A stretch of 41,284 nucleotides of DNA from Helicobacteraceae bacterium (GCA_027859195.1 JAQIBF010000022.1:1-41284); one strand, 5' to 3'; numbered from the stretch's first letter, positions 24,301 through 33,773 are shown. The notes: generated by a model not told the origin, from the sequence alone. Numbers and translations are program-made.

Positions 24301-24914
24301 CGGAAGACAGCGGTCAGATCCTTGCGATTGGCGAGTGGGTACTTCGAACGGCTGTTACGCAGCTTAAATCATGGATCGACAGCGGGATGGAGCCTTTTAT
24401 TATGGCAGTCAACCTCTCTGCTATACAGTTCCGGGACCCTAAATTGGTCTCACTGGTCTTAGGTATTCTTGAAGAGCTGCAGCTTCCAGCAGAGTATCTT
24501 GAGCTTGAGCTTACCGAAGGGACGACCATGGCAGACCCGCTGCATGCGATCAAGTTGATGAACGAACTTCATGATCACGGCATAAGAATGTCCATCGATG
24601 ACTTTGGGACGGGGTACTCTTCTCTTAACTATCTTAAACGTTTTCAGGTCTATAAGCTGAAGATCGACCAATCCTTTATTCGCGATCTCTCTGAAGACGC
24701 TGACGATAGGAACATTGTAAATGCAATCATCAAGATGGCAAACAGCCTAGATATGAAGACGATTGCAGAAGGTGTAGAAACAGCTGAACAACTTGCTTTT
24801 CTTCATGAAAACGGTTGTGATGAAGTCCAAGGCTATTACTTTAGCAGACCGCTGCCATCCGAGCCATTCGTACAGTTTGTAGCGGAACATCGTGCCAAAC
24901 AAAATAGTATTTGA
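21387..24914 (+). CDS. Membrane CHASE-PAS-GAF-PAS-GGDEF-EAL cyclic-di-GMP protein
   Basis: A 1175-aa inner-membrane signalling protein. Transmembrane helix 1 (about 18-36), a periplasmic CHASE-like sensor (about 45-245, with FISEIALAPNGVI and GNEKALGLDLL), helix 2 (about 256-278), PAS (about 305-425), GAF (about 445-600), PAS (about 610-730), GGDEF (about 745-905) and EAL (about 920-1165). The GGDEF site reads RQGGDEF and looks intact; the EAL domain keeps EALLRW, DDFGTGYSSL and EGVETAEQ, so both synthesis and hydrolysis of c-di-GMP are possible. Monocistronic by context; it lies just outside the island. Confidence 0.93.
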   Translation: MVQSTAFSDRSGTIRVDGLAVGLLVLFLAAVVSGTVIWKIEENRLDNKRAEVLEIARENSAQLHRNIDQALALAYPLGAMVEHNGEIDNFESIGEKLIDSYPFISEIALAPNGVITEVVPLSGNEKALGLDLLAHPGQRTEALLARKTGKLILAGPLQLVQGGEVLVGRLPVFRGEENNFWGFVLIAIRFPEILNTTSLGKLKDEGYYYTISRIHPQTKKEEIIVTSGNGSLDWPVETNMDVPNAQWTLHIAPVNGWYDFWLLSLEITAGFLISLLLGFSAKQFVQLRHYRQSLEKLVMKRTAEITETKNQLHTLLDTIPDLIWLKDSEGIFLLCNPMFERFFGASEADIVGKSDYDFVDKELADFFREKDRQAMDAEGPSINEEWLTFANDGHRALHETIKTPVYDDDGVLVGILGIARNITRRHNNEIEIRNLAKMYAALSQCNQAIIHSETPKELFDKICESAVEDGGMSMAWIGLVDRDTGFIVPTASYGAGERYLDGLKISIEADTPSGKGPTGIAIRKKRPYWCTDFLNDPATAPWHERGEIMGWRASAALPIYENGQVIGAFMLYSQLPNAFDTMSRELMMEMTTDLSFAMDNFDREAKRKASEHDLIQTERLLEEMSSVAHIGGWEFDVKSGKGSWTKEVSRIHDLAPGLPTNTAIGLSFYKDEWLEKIQFALDEAIKKGVPYDLELKMTTAKGDEKWVRSIGVPIVENGKTIRMRGLLQDVTAQKVADERVHWLAHFDHLTGLPNRTQLTERVARAIHTSKRTQNSVALLYLDLDHFKNINDSLGHNIGDDLLMEVASRMQSVLREEDTLSRQGGDEFMIVLPDTDANGAAHVAKKLIATVSQVYTVQHHELTVTPSIGIALYPMDGTDFNALYQAADAAMYRAKDDGRNCYSFFTAEIQASSVRNLELENALRNALSHNELELYYQPQIAIEAQRIVGAEALLRWKNPILGMVSPAEFIPVAEDSGQILAIGEWVLRTAVTQLKSWIDSGMEPFIMAVNLSAIQFRDPKLVSLVLGILEELQLPAEYLELELTEGTTMADPLHAIKLMNELHDHGIRMSIDDFGTGYSSLNYLKRFQVYKLKIDQSFIRDLSEDADDRNIVNAIIKMANSLDMKTIAEGVETAEQLAFLHENGCDEVQGYYFSRPLPSEPFVQFVAEHRAKQNSI

Positions 24915-24949
24915 GTCAATTTACCCAATGTGAAGAGCAGGTTTGTCTG

Positions 24950-25156
24950 TCACGCTGACTCAGTTATAAGCGAGAGTAGTTTGCCGCTTCTGTACGTGAT
25001 GCCAGCGGGTGTAGCAGAACGCTTTATCCTTCGCTGCGGCATCTTTAGAGGGAGTGCACTCCCGGAATACCATCCATCTTGATCAATGATAAGTTTAATT
25101 ATGAGGGTTGGGCCCAAGTCGCTGCTGAAGAGGGCAATTGCCTTACGTTTCTGCAT
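24950..25156 (-). CDS. Possible small protein (68 aa)
   Basis: A 68-codon frame starting MQKRKAIALFSSDLG with a strong ribosome binding site (AAGGAG, 7-8 bases before the ATG). The product is basic in its second half (KMPQRRIKRS). I recognise no domain and see no signal peptide. It lies between two convergent genes with no operon partner. The ribosome binding site is the main support. Confidence 0.4.
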   Translation of the reverse strand: MQKRKAIALFSSDLGPTLIIKLIIDQDGWYSGSALPLKMPQRRIKRSATPAGITYRSGKLLSLITESA

Positions 25157-25347
25157 TTATAACTCCTTGAAGAAGCACCATGACCTGTCGCTATAGGCTG
25201 GCTTACTTCAAAAACAGGTGAAATTTTAGCAAATATTGAGGATTTTAAGAACCGATTCTAGTCTCAACTCCGTGATTAATTCGCCTCTGTATCAGTAGAT
25301 GAAGAACCGTCGTCTAGGAATTTTACAAATGAAGCCGAGCCTCACTT

Positions 25348-28300
25348 TTACAGCTGCGGTCGGTCAAGAACACACTGGTCGATGTAGACAAAGGTATACT
25401 CTTTAGGATACTTGATGCTAAAGAGGATCGAATAGAAGATCGGTACGATGCCAAGCGTCAAGACAGTGGCAAAGCCGAGACCGAAGATAATGGCGATGGC
25501 CATGGGCTCCCAAAGCGGTCCACCGGCAAACCAGAGGGGTAGAAGACCGCCAATAGTGGTCAGTGTGGTAAGCATGATAGGCCGCATACGGCGCTGGGCT
25601 GCTTCTATGATGGCATCTTGGGGAGTCAGCTTAGTGACGTTTAGCTCATATTCGATCCGCTCGATAAGAATGATGGCATTGTTGATAACGATACCTGTCA
25701 GGGAGATGACACCCAGATAGGTCATAAAGCCAAAATAGGACTGGGTGATAATAAGGCCAAAGACAACACCGATAATGCCTAACGGAATAGTAATCAGGAT
25801 CAGTCCTGTACGGCGCAGAGAGTTAAATTGCAGCATGAGCAGGATCAGGATGATCATTGCGGCAATCGGTAACTTGGCAGAGACTGCTTTTTGTGCTATT
25901 TCGGAGCTTTCTATCTCACCTCCATAGGCATAACTGTATCCCATAGGCCACTCCTGTTCACTAAGGTAGTTGTGTAAGCTCTCTTTTACGTCGAATGCAG
26001 TTATGCCGCTGATAAGATCGGCACTTACGGTAATGGTGTGAACACCGTCGCGACTGATGAGCTTTGGCGGTTTCCAGAGTATATCGATGTCCGCGACCTG
26101 GGTCAAAGGTACAGATTTGCCCGTTCTTGGAACAAAGACGAGGGTGCTTTCGAGCATGGCAAGGTCAGAGTTGAGGTCATGGTTGGAGCGTAGGACGATA
26201 GGGATGATCTTGTTGTCAGTACGATACTGTGTGATCTCACGTCCTGTTAGTGCTGTTTGCAGTGAGTTAGCGATGTCGCTGTAGCTGACACCTGCGTGAT
26301 ACGCAAGCGAGGGGTTGATATTTACCACCAGCTTTTCGGCCCATTTATCCCAGTCATCATGGACGGATTTGGTACCGTAGATGTTAGAGATCTCGACTTT
26401 AAGGGCATTGGCTTTAGCCTGTAGTTTACTCATGTCACTGCCACTGATACGGATCTGTACCGGTGCGCTGACAGGCGGTCCGTTGTCAAGTTTTTTGACG
26501 GTGACATCTGCGTTGGAGAAGTGGTTAAAGGCAAAGGCTTCGATCTGGGTCTGCAGCTCATCAAAAGTGTCAAGTGCTGTGGCATTGATCAAGATCTCGG
26601 CATACTCCGGAGCATTGCCTTTTGGGGTATTGTTGATCCAGAAACGCGGTGTACCTTCTCCGATAAATGAAGTATAGCTTTCAATATATTCAGGTCGTTT
26701 GTTGTCAAGATAGAGCTCCATCTCTTTCACTGTTTTAAGCGTCTCTTTAATGTCTGTGCCCAACGGAAGAGAGATCCGCACTAACATAGAGGGCTGATCA
26801 GACGGCGGAAAAAAGATCTTTGGTATGGAACCGAAGAGCATCAATGAGAGCAAAAAGATCCCGGAAATAACAGTGACGGAGACCATTCTATATTTTAACG
26901 AGAGAGTCAGAAGGGTTTTAAAACTGTTGCATAACGGGTTGTTATAGGTAAATTTCGGCTCGGTGCCGCGCTTTAAAAAGAGGTAGGTCATCATTGGTGT
27001 CAGTGTCAACGAGAGGATCCATGAACTGACCAAGGTGATGGTTACGACTTCGAAAAGCGCGCTGGTGTATTCACTGGCAGTCGACTCTGCAAGATAGATC
27101 GGCAAAAAGGCGGCTGAGGTGGTCAAAGATGACGTGAGCAGTGAGACTTTAAGCTCATTGACCGCGCCGATGGAAGCGTCGAGAGGAGAGAACCCCTCAT
27201 CCATCTTGACCAGTACCGATTCACTGATGACAATGGCATTGTCAACGAGTAGACCGAGGGAGATGATCAGGGCCGCGAGAGAGACCTGGTTGAGACCGAT
27301 GTCAAACTGCCACATAAAGTAAAAGGAGGTGGCAATCGCAGACGGAATCAGCGTTGCGACAATGAGCCCGGTGCGCCAGCCGAGTGTGAGAAACATGACC
27401 GCGATAACGATTGCGATGGACATGATCAGTGAGCTCATAAAGTTTTCAATAATAGTGTCAACCAGTTTCGGTTCGTCAAACGCGAGTTTGAATTCGACAC
27501 CGATAGGGTAAAGGCTCTCGAGATAGCTGATCTTCTCTTTGACGGCTTTGCCGAGTTCAATGATGTTACTGCCCTCGCTCAATGAGATCGCCAGGACAAG
27601 CGACTGCTCGCCGTTGGAACGGGTAAGCGGATCGGCCGGTTCGGAATATCCTGAGCGGATAGTGACAATATCTTCGAGGTAGAGGACACTCTCTTTGCCT
27701 TGGATGGGAATAATCGTCTTGCCCAGCTCTTCAAGAGAGGTGAGGTTTCCGGTTGGTTCAAGGATAAGCCGTTGCGGTCCGATAGTGACGGAACCGCCCG
27801 GAGTGATGATATTACGCTTGCGGATGATCTCGCCCAGCTCTTCGGGTGAGATACCCACTTCAGCCAGCTTTGCATTTGAGAATTCTACATAGATGTACTC
27901 TTTTTGCAGACCGAGGATTTGGACTTGTCCAATGGATTTGACATTCAGCAACTCCTCTTTGACCTCATTGGCTATATGTTCAAGCTCAGCATAACTGTAC
28001 CCTTCTCCGACGAGGGTGACAAGCGTGCCGAACACCTCACTGTAACTGTCGTTCAGAAAGGGTTTGGCCGCCTCTTGCGGCAGTGGCACCTGTTCTATCT
28101 TTTTGCGTATCTCATCCCAGATAGGCGTCATCTCTTTGTACCGTTCCTGAATATAGACGTAGATCGTCGAGATACCGTTTTTAGAGACGGATTTAATGTG
28201 GTCGATCTCTTCGATCTGACTGATCTTGCGCTCTAGAGGAATGGTGACAAGAGACTCTATACGCTCGGGTGTGGCACCGGGGAACTGGGTGACTATAACA

Positions 28301-28437
28301 ACGGTTCTAATGACAAAAGAGGGATCTTTTGCCCGAGGCATCTCAAAATACGAAAGAATCCCGCCAATAAGAAAAAAGAGGATGATGGCAACACTAATAC
28401 GATTTTTTTCAATCGCTAACTGCGTTAGGCTCTTCAC
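25348..28437 (-). CDS. RND efflux transporter (HAE-1/AcrB-like)
   Basis: A 1029-aa 12-helix inner-membrane pump. It begins KSLTQLAIEKNRISVAIILFF, has the porter-domain start PRAKDPSFVIRTVVIVTQFPGATPERIE (interrupted here for length) and the TM4 segment LIISLGLLVDNAIVISE with a single Asp, unlike metal RND pumps. It probably exports hydrophobic or organic substrates using the proton gradient. The start is GTG at 28437, overlapping the last base of the adaptor stop. Third gene of an operon channel-adaptor-pump read right to left. GC content is higher than in the metal pump of the island. Confidence 0.9.
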   Translation of the reverse strand: MKSLTQLAIEKNRISVAIILFFLIGGILSYFEMPRAKDPSFVIRTVVIVTQFPGATPERIESLVTIPLERKISQIEEIDHIKSVSKNGISTIYVYIQERYKEMTPIWDEIRKKIEQVPLPQEAAKPFLNDSYSEVFGTLVTLVGEGYSYAELEHIANEVKEELLNVKSIGQVQILGLQKEYIYVEFSNAKLAEVGISPEELGEIIRKRNIITPGGSVTIGPQRLILEPTGNLTSLEELGKTIIPIQGKESVLYLEDIVTIRSGYSEPADPLTRSNGEQSLVLAISLSEGSNIIELGKAVKEKISYLESLYPIGVEFKLAFDEPKLVDTIIENFMSSLIMSIAIVIAVMFLTLGWRTGLIVATLIPSAIATSFYFMWQFDIGLNQVSLAALIISLGLLVDNAIVISESVLVKMDEGFSPLDASIGAVNELKVSLLTSSLTTSAAFLPIYLAESTASEYTSALFEVVTITLVSSWILSLTLTPMMTYLFLKRGTEPKFTYNNPLCNSFKTLLTLSLKYRMVSVTVISGIFLLSLMLFGSIPKIFFPPSDQPSMLVRISLPLGTDIKETLKTVKEMELYLDNKRPEYIESYTSFIGEGTPRFWINNTPKGNAPEYAEILINATALDTFDELQTQIEAFAFNHFSNADVTVKKLDNGPPVSAPVQIRISGSDMSKLQAKANALKVEISNIYGTKSVHDDWDKWAEKLVVNINPSLAYHAGVSYSDIANSLQTALTGREITQYRTDNKIIPIVLRSNHDLNSDLAMLESTLVFVPRTGKSVPLTQVADIDILWKPPKLISRDGVHTITVSADLISGITAFDVKESLHNYLSEQEWPMGYSYAYGGEIESSEIAQKAVSAKLPIAAMIILILLMLQFNSLRRTGLILITIPLGIIGVVFGLIITQSYFGFMTYLGVISLTGIVINNAIILIERIEYELNVTKLTPQDAIIEAAQRRMRPIMLTTLTTIGGLLPLWFAGGPLWEPMAIAIIFGLGFATVLTLGIVPIFYSILFSIKYPKEYTFVYIDQCVLDRPQL

Positions 28438-29534
28438 TAGCGTACTCGAACTTGCTGATCTTCGTGCACACGGCTCATTCCGGCAGTCAGCACCTTCATC
28501 CCCTCAGTGGCGCCATTGGTCAAGATAATACCGTTTCCTGTCAGCGGTCCCCGAGAGACATTGTGGCGCTTGATGACACCAACTTCGTCTTCGATATTTT
28601 CAACTGTATAGATATAAAAATCAGTTTCATCTTCCATCAAAGCATGGACCGGGATGACAAAACTTTTTGTTGCATCCTCTTTGCCGATGTCATAGGTAAC
28701 GGATGCCGCCATACCCGGATGGATCTTCTTGGAGGGCTTAATAACACGCACTGTGACCGGAAATGTGGTGGTACGCATACTGGATGCATGACTTACTTCG
28801 GTGATGCGGGCATTGAAACTCTGCTCTTTAAGGGCATCAAATCTTACTTTGGTAAGCTGTCCTACCTTGATGGCATCGATCATAGATCCCGGTACGGAGA
28901 TCGGTACTTCAATGTTTTTGGTCGAGGAGATGGTTGCGATGTTGGTTGCAGCAGAGATATTCTCGCCTTTACGGACGTGGATCTCTGAGACAGAACCATC
29001 TAGCGGCGCTATAAGTTTGGTGTAGCTGAGTTCGAGCTGGGCCTGTTCAAGTCTTGTCTGCATTGCGCGACGGTTGGCTTGTGCCGAGTCATACGCAGTA
29101 CGGGCACTGTCAAGATCACTTAACGAAGAGCTGCGGTTGACATAGAGTTTTTGTACGCGCTGATAGCGCGCTTTAGCATGCTCAAGCTCAGAAGCAGTCT
29201 GCTTGAGTGAAGCGCGTACTTCGGCAACTTTTAGTTTAAAGTAGGCGTCATCTACTTTGGCTATAAGCGCCCCTTTTTTAACAAACTGTCCGGGTTTTAT
29301 ATTGACGGATCTCAGACGGCCGGAGACATTGAAACTCAGACGTGCGGCAACATCAGAACGGGCAATACCGTTAAATGTGTGTGAGGAGACAGCATTAGAT
29401 GCTTTGAGCGTCATGGTGCGGACAGGACGTAGCTGCGGCGCATTGTCTTCTGTTGAACAGGCCGTGAAACCTAGTGCGATAGCGCCACTCAAGGCAAGGT
29501 TTAAAATCGATTTTACAGTCATAAATTGTTTCAC
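28437..29534 (-). CDS. Lipoprotein membrane fusion protein of the RND pump
   Basis: A 365-aa adaptor of the AcrA/MexA type. The lipobox LGFTAC places the lipidated Cys near residue 26, anchoring it in the inner membrane. A lipoyl half (VNIKPGQFVKKGALIAKVDD), a coiled-coil hairpin (about 95-160) and DGSVSEIHVRKGE follow. GTG at 29534 is chosen: it has GGAG upstream and overlaps the channel stop (GTGA). ATG at 29522 is the alternative. It couples the pump to the unusual channel protein encoded just before it. Confidence 0.88.
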   Translation of the reverse strand: MKQFMTVKSILNLALSGAIALGFTACSTEDNAPQLRPVRTMTLKASNAVSSHTFNGIARSDVAARLSFNVSGRLRSVNIKPGQFVKKGALIAKVDDAYFKLKVAEVRASLKQTASELEHAKARYQRVQKLYVNRSSSLSDLDSARTAYDSAQANRRAMQTRLEQAQLELSYTKLIAPLDGSVSEIHVRKGENISAATNIATISSTKNIEVPISVPGSMIDAIKVGQLTKVRFDALKEQSFNARITEVSHASSMRTTTFPVTVRVIKPSKKIHPGMAASVTYDIGKEDATKSFVIPVHALMEDETDFYIYTVENIEDEVGVIKRHNVSRGPLTGNGIILTNGATEGMKVLTAGMSRVHEDQQVRVR

Positions 29535-31894
29535 TCTTTTGCTCCGTCTTTAAAGTCTTTGATCTTTTGTCCCCACTCTTCACGTTCGCGATCTTCAATG
29601 TTGAAGTTGACCTGACCGATGTTACGCTGCAGACGCAAAAGGTCTGCCATAAAACCGTAGCGGGTGTTATTTTCAACCAGTGCCGCTTTGAGGGTTGAGT
29701 TTTGGGCATCTAAAAGGTGGAGGATGTCGCCGTTGCCTTGCTGATAGACCGCAGTCATGTTCTCAAGGTTTTTGTGCGCCGCGATATAGGCATCATGTGA
29801 TAGATCGATAGAGAGGTAGGCCGCTTTAGCCTGATAGAGGGCGTTTCGGATGTCTCGTTCGACATTGTTCTGGACATCTTTTTGTCGCGATTGGGCCGTG
29901 AGAAGAGATGCCATCGCTAACTCTTTTTCGGCACTCTGGTAGCCGCCGGTATAGAGAGGGAAGGTTGCCAGGATGCCCACCTCGTATTCACTCGCTCCGA
30001 ATTTTTCTAAACCTTGAACAACTTCGATTTGTGTTTGATTGGGATTGGGGAAATAGGGATCTTCATTGAGAAACTTGTAGCGATACCCTGCCTGAAAAAC
30101 AACATCGGGACTGTACAGGGCTGCAGCACTGGCCTCGGACAAAAGCTCTTTTGCCTTGGAAAGGGCATCGAATTGGTGCAGCTTTGGTGAGTTTTCACGG
30201 CCTGTCTTAACCAAAAAACCTTCAAATACAGCGAACTCGGCAGGGTTTTCAAAGTAGTCACGGATCGTCTTGTCATGCGTTAAAAAGACGGGGTCCTCCA
30301 TGGTTACTTTTTCAAAGTTAAGCGGCAATTTCTGCGGCAGGTCTAAGAGGGCATTGAGTGTGAATTGTGTCTTTTGGATGAGTGCATGGGTAAAAAGAAC
30401 ATCTTTCTTGTCGTTGGCTATCCGGCTCTCCCAACGGTAGATGTCACTCTGGTTACCGATGCCGATGTCCTGTTTGGTGATAGCAGAGCGAAGACTGTTT
30501 TTAGAGAGTTCCAGATTGCTTTTTTGGATCTCTAAACGGTTTTTAAACTGCAGGATCTTCAAATAGAGCAGCGAGGATTGCAGGGCGATTTCTAGTTTTA
30601 CATGATCGATCTCATGCGCTGTTGCATTCATAAACTCTTTGTTAATACTGATGTTTGCATATTGCTCTTGATTGTAGAGGTTTTGTCGCAGCAGGATCTC
30701 ACCATTGAGCTGTGTCTGCTGCAAGAGACCAAAACTTTTGACAGCGCGGCCTTCATCGATCTGTTTGCCTTCGAGGTTGAGGTTGATTTGTGGCATAAAG
30801 AGTGCATCGGCCATTTTGACATTCTGTTTAGAGACTTCGACCTGCTGTTCAGCCTGTAGAATAGTAAGGTTGTATCCAACAGCACGGTCCATAATCTCTT
30901 CGATGGAGAAGTAGTGGCTGTCACTGTCGTCGGCTTCCAAGATGGTTGAACGTGATATAAGGTCCCAACTGGGTGTAAACCCGACATCCTGTGCTGTCTG
31001 TGAATTAAGTGAAAGGGCAGGATAGGGTCTAAACCCCACACCTAATCTGGAAGGTTGAAAACCGAGGGAGATCTGTTGGACCTGCAGTGCGATCTGACGG
31101 ATAAGACGTTTGTTGTCAGATGCAGGAACGTTCCCAAAGAGGGCGCCGAGTTCAACATCATCGCGGCCAAGTGCAGAAAACGATGGCAGTTCTTTAAGAC
31201 GAAGTGCATCATAAAGATTACGGCGCTCTTCATTGTTTTTCTGAAACAGCGGTGTGACATAGATGAAATCGACATCATCGTTGATGGCGTCGATAAGAAG
31301 GTTCATGTCAGGATAAGCAGAGATGATCTGTGTCTCAATCCCCTCTTTTTTGAAAGAGTTTTTGATGTATTTGACGATGTTCGGTGCATTGGAATAGAGG
31401 TTAGTGTTAATCAACACACCGACTTTTTCAACACCCACGATCGACTTAATGACCTCAATATCATCTTTTATGTCAAAATAACCGTTGATGTAGGTCAGGT
31501 TGTGCTTGTTGGATGTCCCCTTTTTATAGGGGGCTCCCTGCATCGTTGGGTTGATGATCGTTGAAGCGATCAAAGGTTTTTTGTAACTTTTCTTGGTGAC
31601 AGCTATTTGTGAAGAGAGGGTTCCAAGGGTAATAACAAGGTCTGTCTTGCGTGCGTTGAGTGCCTTGTCCACATCGGAAGAGATCTTTTTGTAGTTCCAT
31701 TGACCATCAAAACGGAGTTCATCCGGAAACTTTACATCAAAGTCTCGCCCAAGAAGCTGGTCGATCTCATCTTTCATCTGCTCTTCAAAATCTTCATTAA
31801 AGTCAGTCGGTCCATCGGTGACAATCGCAATGTTATAGGTGGGTTTGGCCCAGATGCAAAGGGTCATAAAAAAGAGTAGTAAAAATGTACGCAT
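29531..31894 (-). CDS. Fusion of ABC-type substrate-binding domain and TolC channel
   Basis: A 787-aa protein with a signal peptide (MRTFLLLFFMTLCIWA). Residues about 20-300 match the ABC_sub_bind family (PF04392-like): LVITLGTLSSQIAV, PLIASTIINPTMQG, KVGVLINTNLYSNAP, DFIYVTPLFQ. Residues about 335-780 are a full TolC-type outer-membrane factor with two coiled-coil repeats (QQVEVSKQNVKMADALFMP; later FPLYTGGYQSAEKELA). No ABC permease is nearby. ATG at 31894 has AGGA seven bases upstream. The binding domain would sit at the periplasmic side of the channel and may gate it or feed it with a captured ligand. There is no stop or frameshift at the junction. Confidence 0.85.
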   Translation of the reverse strand: MRTFLLLFFMTLCIWAKPTYNIAIVTDGPTDFNEDFEEQMKDEIDQLLGRDFDVKFPDELRFDGQWNYKKISSDVDKALNARKTDLVITLGTLSSQIAVTKKSYKKPLIASTIINPTMQGAPYKKGTSNKHNLTYINGYFDIKDDIEVIKSIVGVEKVGVLINTNLYSNAPNIVKYIKNSFKKEGIETQIISAYPDMNLLIDAINDDVDFIYVTPLFQKNNEERRNLYDALRLKELPSFSALGRDDVELGALFGNVPASDNKRLIRQIALQVQQISLGFQPSRLGVGFRPYPALSLNSQTAQDVGFTPSWDLISRSTILEADDSDSHYFSIEEIMDRAVGYNLTILQAEQQVEVSKQNVKMADALFMPQINLNLEGKQIDEGRAVKSFGLLQQTQLNGEILLRQNLYNQEQYANISINKEFMNATAHEIDHVKLEIALQSSLLYLKILQFKNRLEIQKSNLELSKNSLRSAITKQDIGIGNQSDIYRWESRIANDKKDVLFTHALIQKTQFTLNALLDLPQKLPLNFEKVTMEDPVFLTHDKTIRDYFENPAEFAVFEGFLVKTGRENSPKLHQFDALSKAKELLSEASAAALYSPDVVFQAGYRYKFLNEDPYFPNPNQTQIEVVQGLEKFGASEYEVGILATFPLYTGGYQSAEKELAMASLLTAQSRQKDVQNNVERDIRNALYQAKAAYLSIDLSHDAYIAAHKNLENMTAVYQQGNGDILHLLDAQNSTLKAALVENNTRYGFMADLLRLQRNIGQVNFNIEDREREEWGQKIKDFKDGAKE

Positions 31895-32050
31895 TGTTGT
31901 CATCCTAAAGAGAGTTATAAAAGATATCTATACTAGCCAATAAGCCCATAAATAGGCATGAATTCACAGTTTTTTTGAAGAATATAAGGTGAATTCGAAA
32001 CAGTTTTTAGCGGCATGAAAAGTACTATATTCTGAAGTGATAATTAATAT

Positions 32051-32077
32051 TTTTTCACCCTGTTGTTGCGTGAAAAA
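32051..32077. terminator. Hairpin after the FadL-type gene
   Basis: TTTTTCAC and GTGAAAAA form a perfect 8-bp stem with an 11-nt loop, 9 bp beyond the stop of the minus-strand porin gene. The AT-rich stem and flanks could act as a terminator in both directions. Confidence 0.45.
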
Positions 32078-32085
32078 GTGCTTGT

Positions 32086-33657
32086 TTAGAAGCGGTAATT
32101 GATACCCAGTGAAAGTGTCATCTGTTCCATTTTTGTCGTGTATTCATAGTCCATATCCAATCCGGGGATGTGGGCATTGGCCGGCAATTGATCGCTAAGG
32201 GTATCACTCGCACCTGGCACTAACGAACCGGAACGGGTTGTCACTGTCTCCGGCGAATACATAAAAGCAGCGTCAACCGTTACGTTCTCGCTAAAGTCAT
32301 AGCCTGCACCGAGAGTGAAATGGGTTGTGGCTATAGCCGGAAAACCTGTCATGTTAAGCATAGAGACAGCTTGGTCAAAGACGAGCGTCCCCTGTATATC
32401 GGTCATCAGTGAGCCGATCTCATTGGAACAGTTCTTGAGAGGTGAGTCCGCATAGTTGTAGCCGCCGCGAAAACGGAACTGTTTGTTGGGACGGAACTCA
32501 AAACCAAGGGCATAGACACTCTGGTTTTCCCAGCCGAAATCTTTGTACCCCTCTGCCAGTCCCCAGGCAATATAGCGATAATCGCCTGTTACGGTGACTT
32601 GATCGGTGAGTTCATAACCAAAACCGATTGCAACTTCCCAGGGTTGTTCCATAGTCAGGTCATCTAGATTTACTGGATTTGTCGCATCTAGTGAGGCCCC
32701 AATAGTGCCTGATGGCATCAGACTGATCAGGCCGTCTGCAACTAGTTGAGAGAGTCCAAAATCAGATTGCAGGTATTCTGATAAGGTCTGAAAGCCATTT
32801 CCAAAACCTGTTCCTGTTTGTATGTTTTCATCTCTAAAGTTTTGCAATGCACCGTCCGTGTAGTCATTCGCCATATTGACCATGCCGTGTGGTCCAAACT
32901 GTTTGAAGTTTGCCACATCTTTATATTTGTACTTGAGGGATGATTGATAGGTGGCCCCGAAACGAAGTTTTTCCGTTACTTTGACATCAAGACCCGCTTG
33001 CCAACCAAATGCTGGAACAAGGTCAGAGCCGCCGATGTTGGTTCCGAAAAGCCCTTCACGATTAGATTGGCGTGTATCACGTGTACCATCCGCCTGGGTC
33101 TGTCCTTCGTCATAGTTCAATGATAAAGAACCAAGACCTAAAACCGGAGCAAAACCAAATGTCGTATTCCCTGTTCGGTATGAAATACCCGGAATGATCT
33201 TCATCAGCATCATGCCTGTTTTAACTTGACGCTGGGCATATTCGCCCTTATAATCAACACCCATACCGGCTGCGCCCATCATCGTTGCACCCCAAGACCA
33301 GCTATCATCGATCTTGCTGACATAAGAGACAGTCGGAATAAAGTTGGTGTCCGCGTGGTTCTGGCTCGTCGCTTCTGCCGGACCCGGATTTGCCGGTGTC
33401 TCATTCAAAATCATGTAATCCTGAGTCGAAGTGCTGACGGATGCATTAAAGTAGGTAACATCCAAATGCAGTTCACTCTCTTTAACATCAGCGATCAGCG
33501 CGATATTTTTGCCCATTGCACCTGAACCGTCAGAGAAAAAAGCGACACCGGTACCGCCCATTGACCGAGAGACCGTCCCGGTACCGATCATGTTGACACC
33601 GTTGGTCGCTAAAAGAGAAGAGGCTGCACAGCTGAGCAGGAGCAGTTTTTTTATCAT
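32086..33657 (-). CDS. FadL/OmpP1-type outer-membrane transport protein
   Basis: A 523-aa beta-barrel protein with a signal peptide (MIKKLLLLSCAASSLLA). The N-terminal hatch motif GVNMIGTGTVSRSMGGTGVAFFSDGSGAMGKN (shown here only to name the NPA-like hatch region) and the C-terminal LSLGINYRF ending in Phe are as in the FadL/TodX family, which takes up hydrophobic compounds such as fatty acids, alkanes or aromatics. Close to an RND pump and a large lipoprotein on the same strand, each with its own spacing. The substrate is unknown. Confidence 0.85.
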   Translation of the reverse strand: MIKKLLLLSCAASSLLATNGVNMIGTGTVSRSMGGTGVAFFSDGSGAMGKNIALIADVKESELHLDVTYFNASVSTSTQDYMILNETPANPGPAEATSQNHADTNFIPTVSYVSKIDDSWSWGATMMGAAGMGVDYKGEYAQRQVKTGMMLMKIIPGISYRTGNTTFGFAPVLGLGSLSLNYDEGQTQADGTRDTRQSNREGLFGTNIGGSDLVPAFGWQAGLDVKVTEKLRFGATYQSSLKYKYKDVANFKQFGPHGMVNMANDYTDGALQNFRDENIQTGTGFGNGFQTLSEYLQSDFGLSQLVADGLISLMPSGTIGASLDATNPVNLDDLTMEQPWEVAIGFGYELTDQVTVTGDYRYIAWGLAEGYKDFGWENQSVYALGFEFRPNKQFRFRGGYNYADSPLKNCSNEIGSLMTDIQGTLVFDQAVSMLNMTGFPAIATTHFTLGAGYDFSENVTVDAAFMYSPETVTTRSGSLVPGASDTLSDQLPANAHIPGLDMDYEYTTKMEQMTLSLGINYRF

Positions 33658-33741
33658 GGAGTAAGGCCTAATGTTAAAATAGTTGATTTATCACTTCTAA
33701 AAGTAGTAAAACAAGGATTTTATGCGGCTAAGCAGGGGGAA

Positions 33742-33764
33742 TTAACACCCAATGAGGGTGTTAA
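33742..33764 (-). terminator. Hairpin after the large lipoprotein gene
   Basis: TTAACACCC, loop AATGA, GGGTGTTAA: a perfect 9-bp stem, 10 bp beyond the lipoprotein stop. The T-tail is short, so termination efficiency is uncertain. Confidence 0.6.
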
Positions 33765-33773
33765 GAGTAGAAC

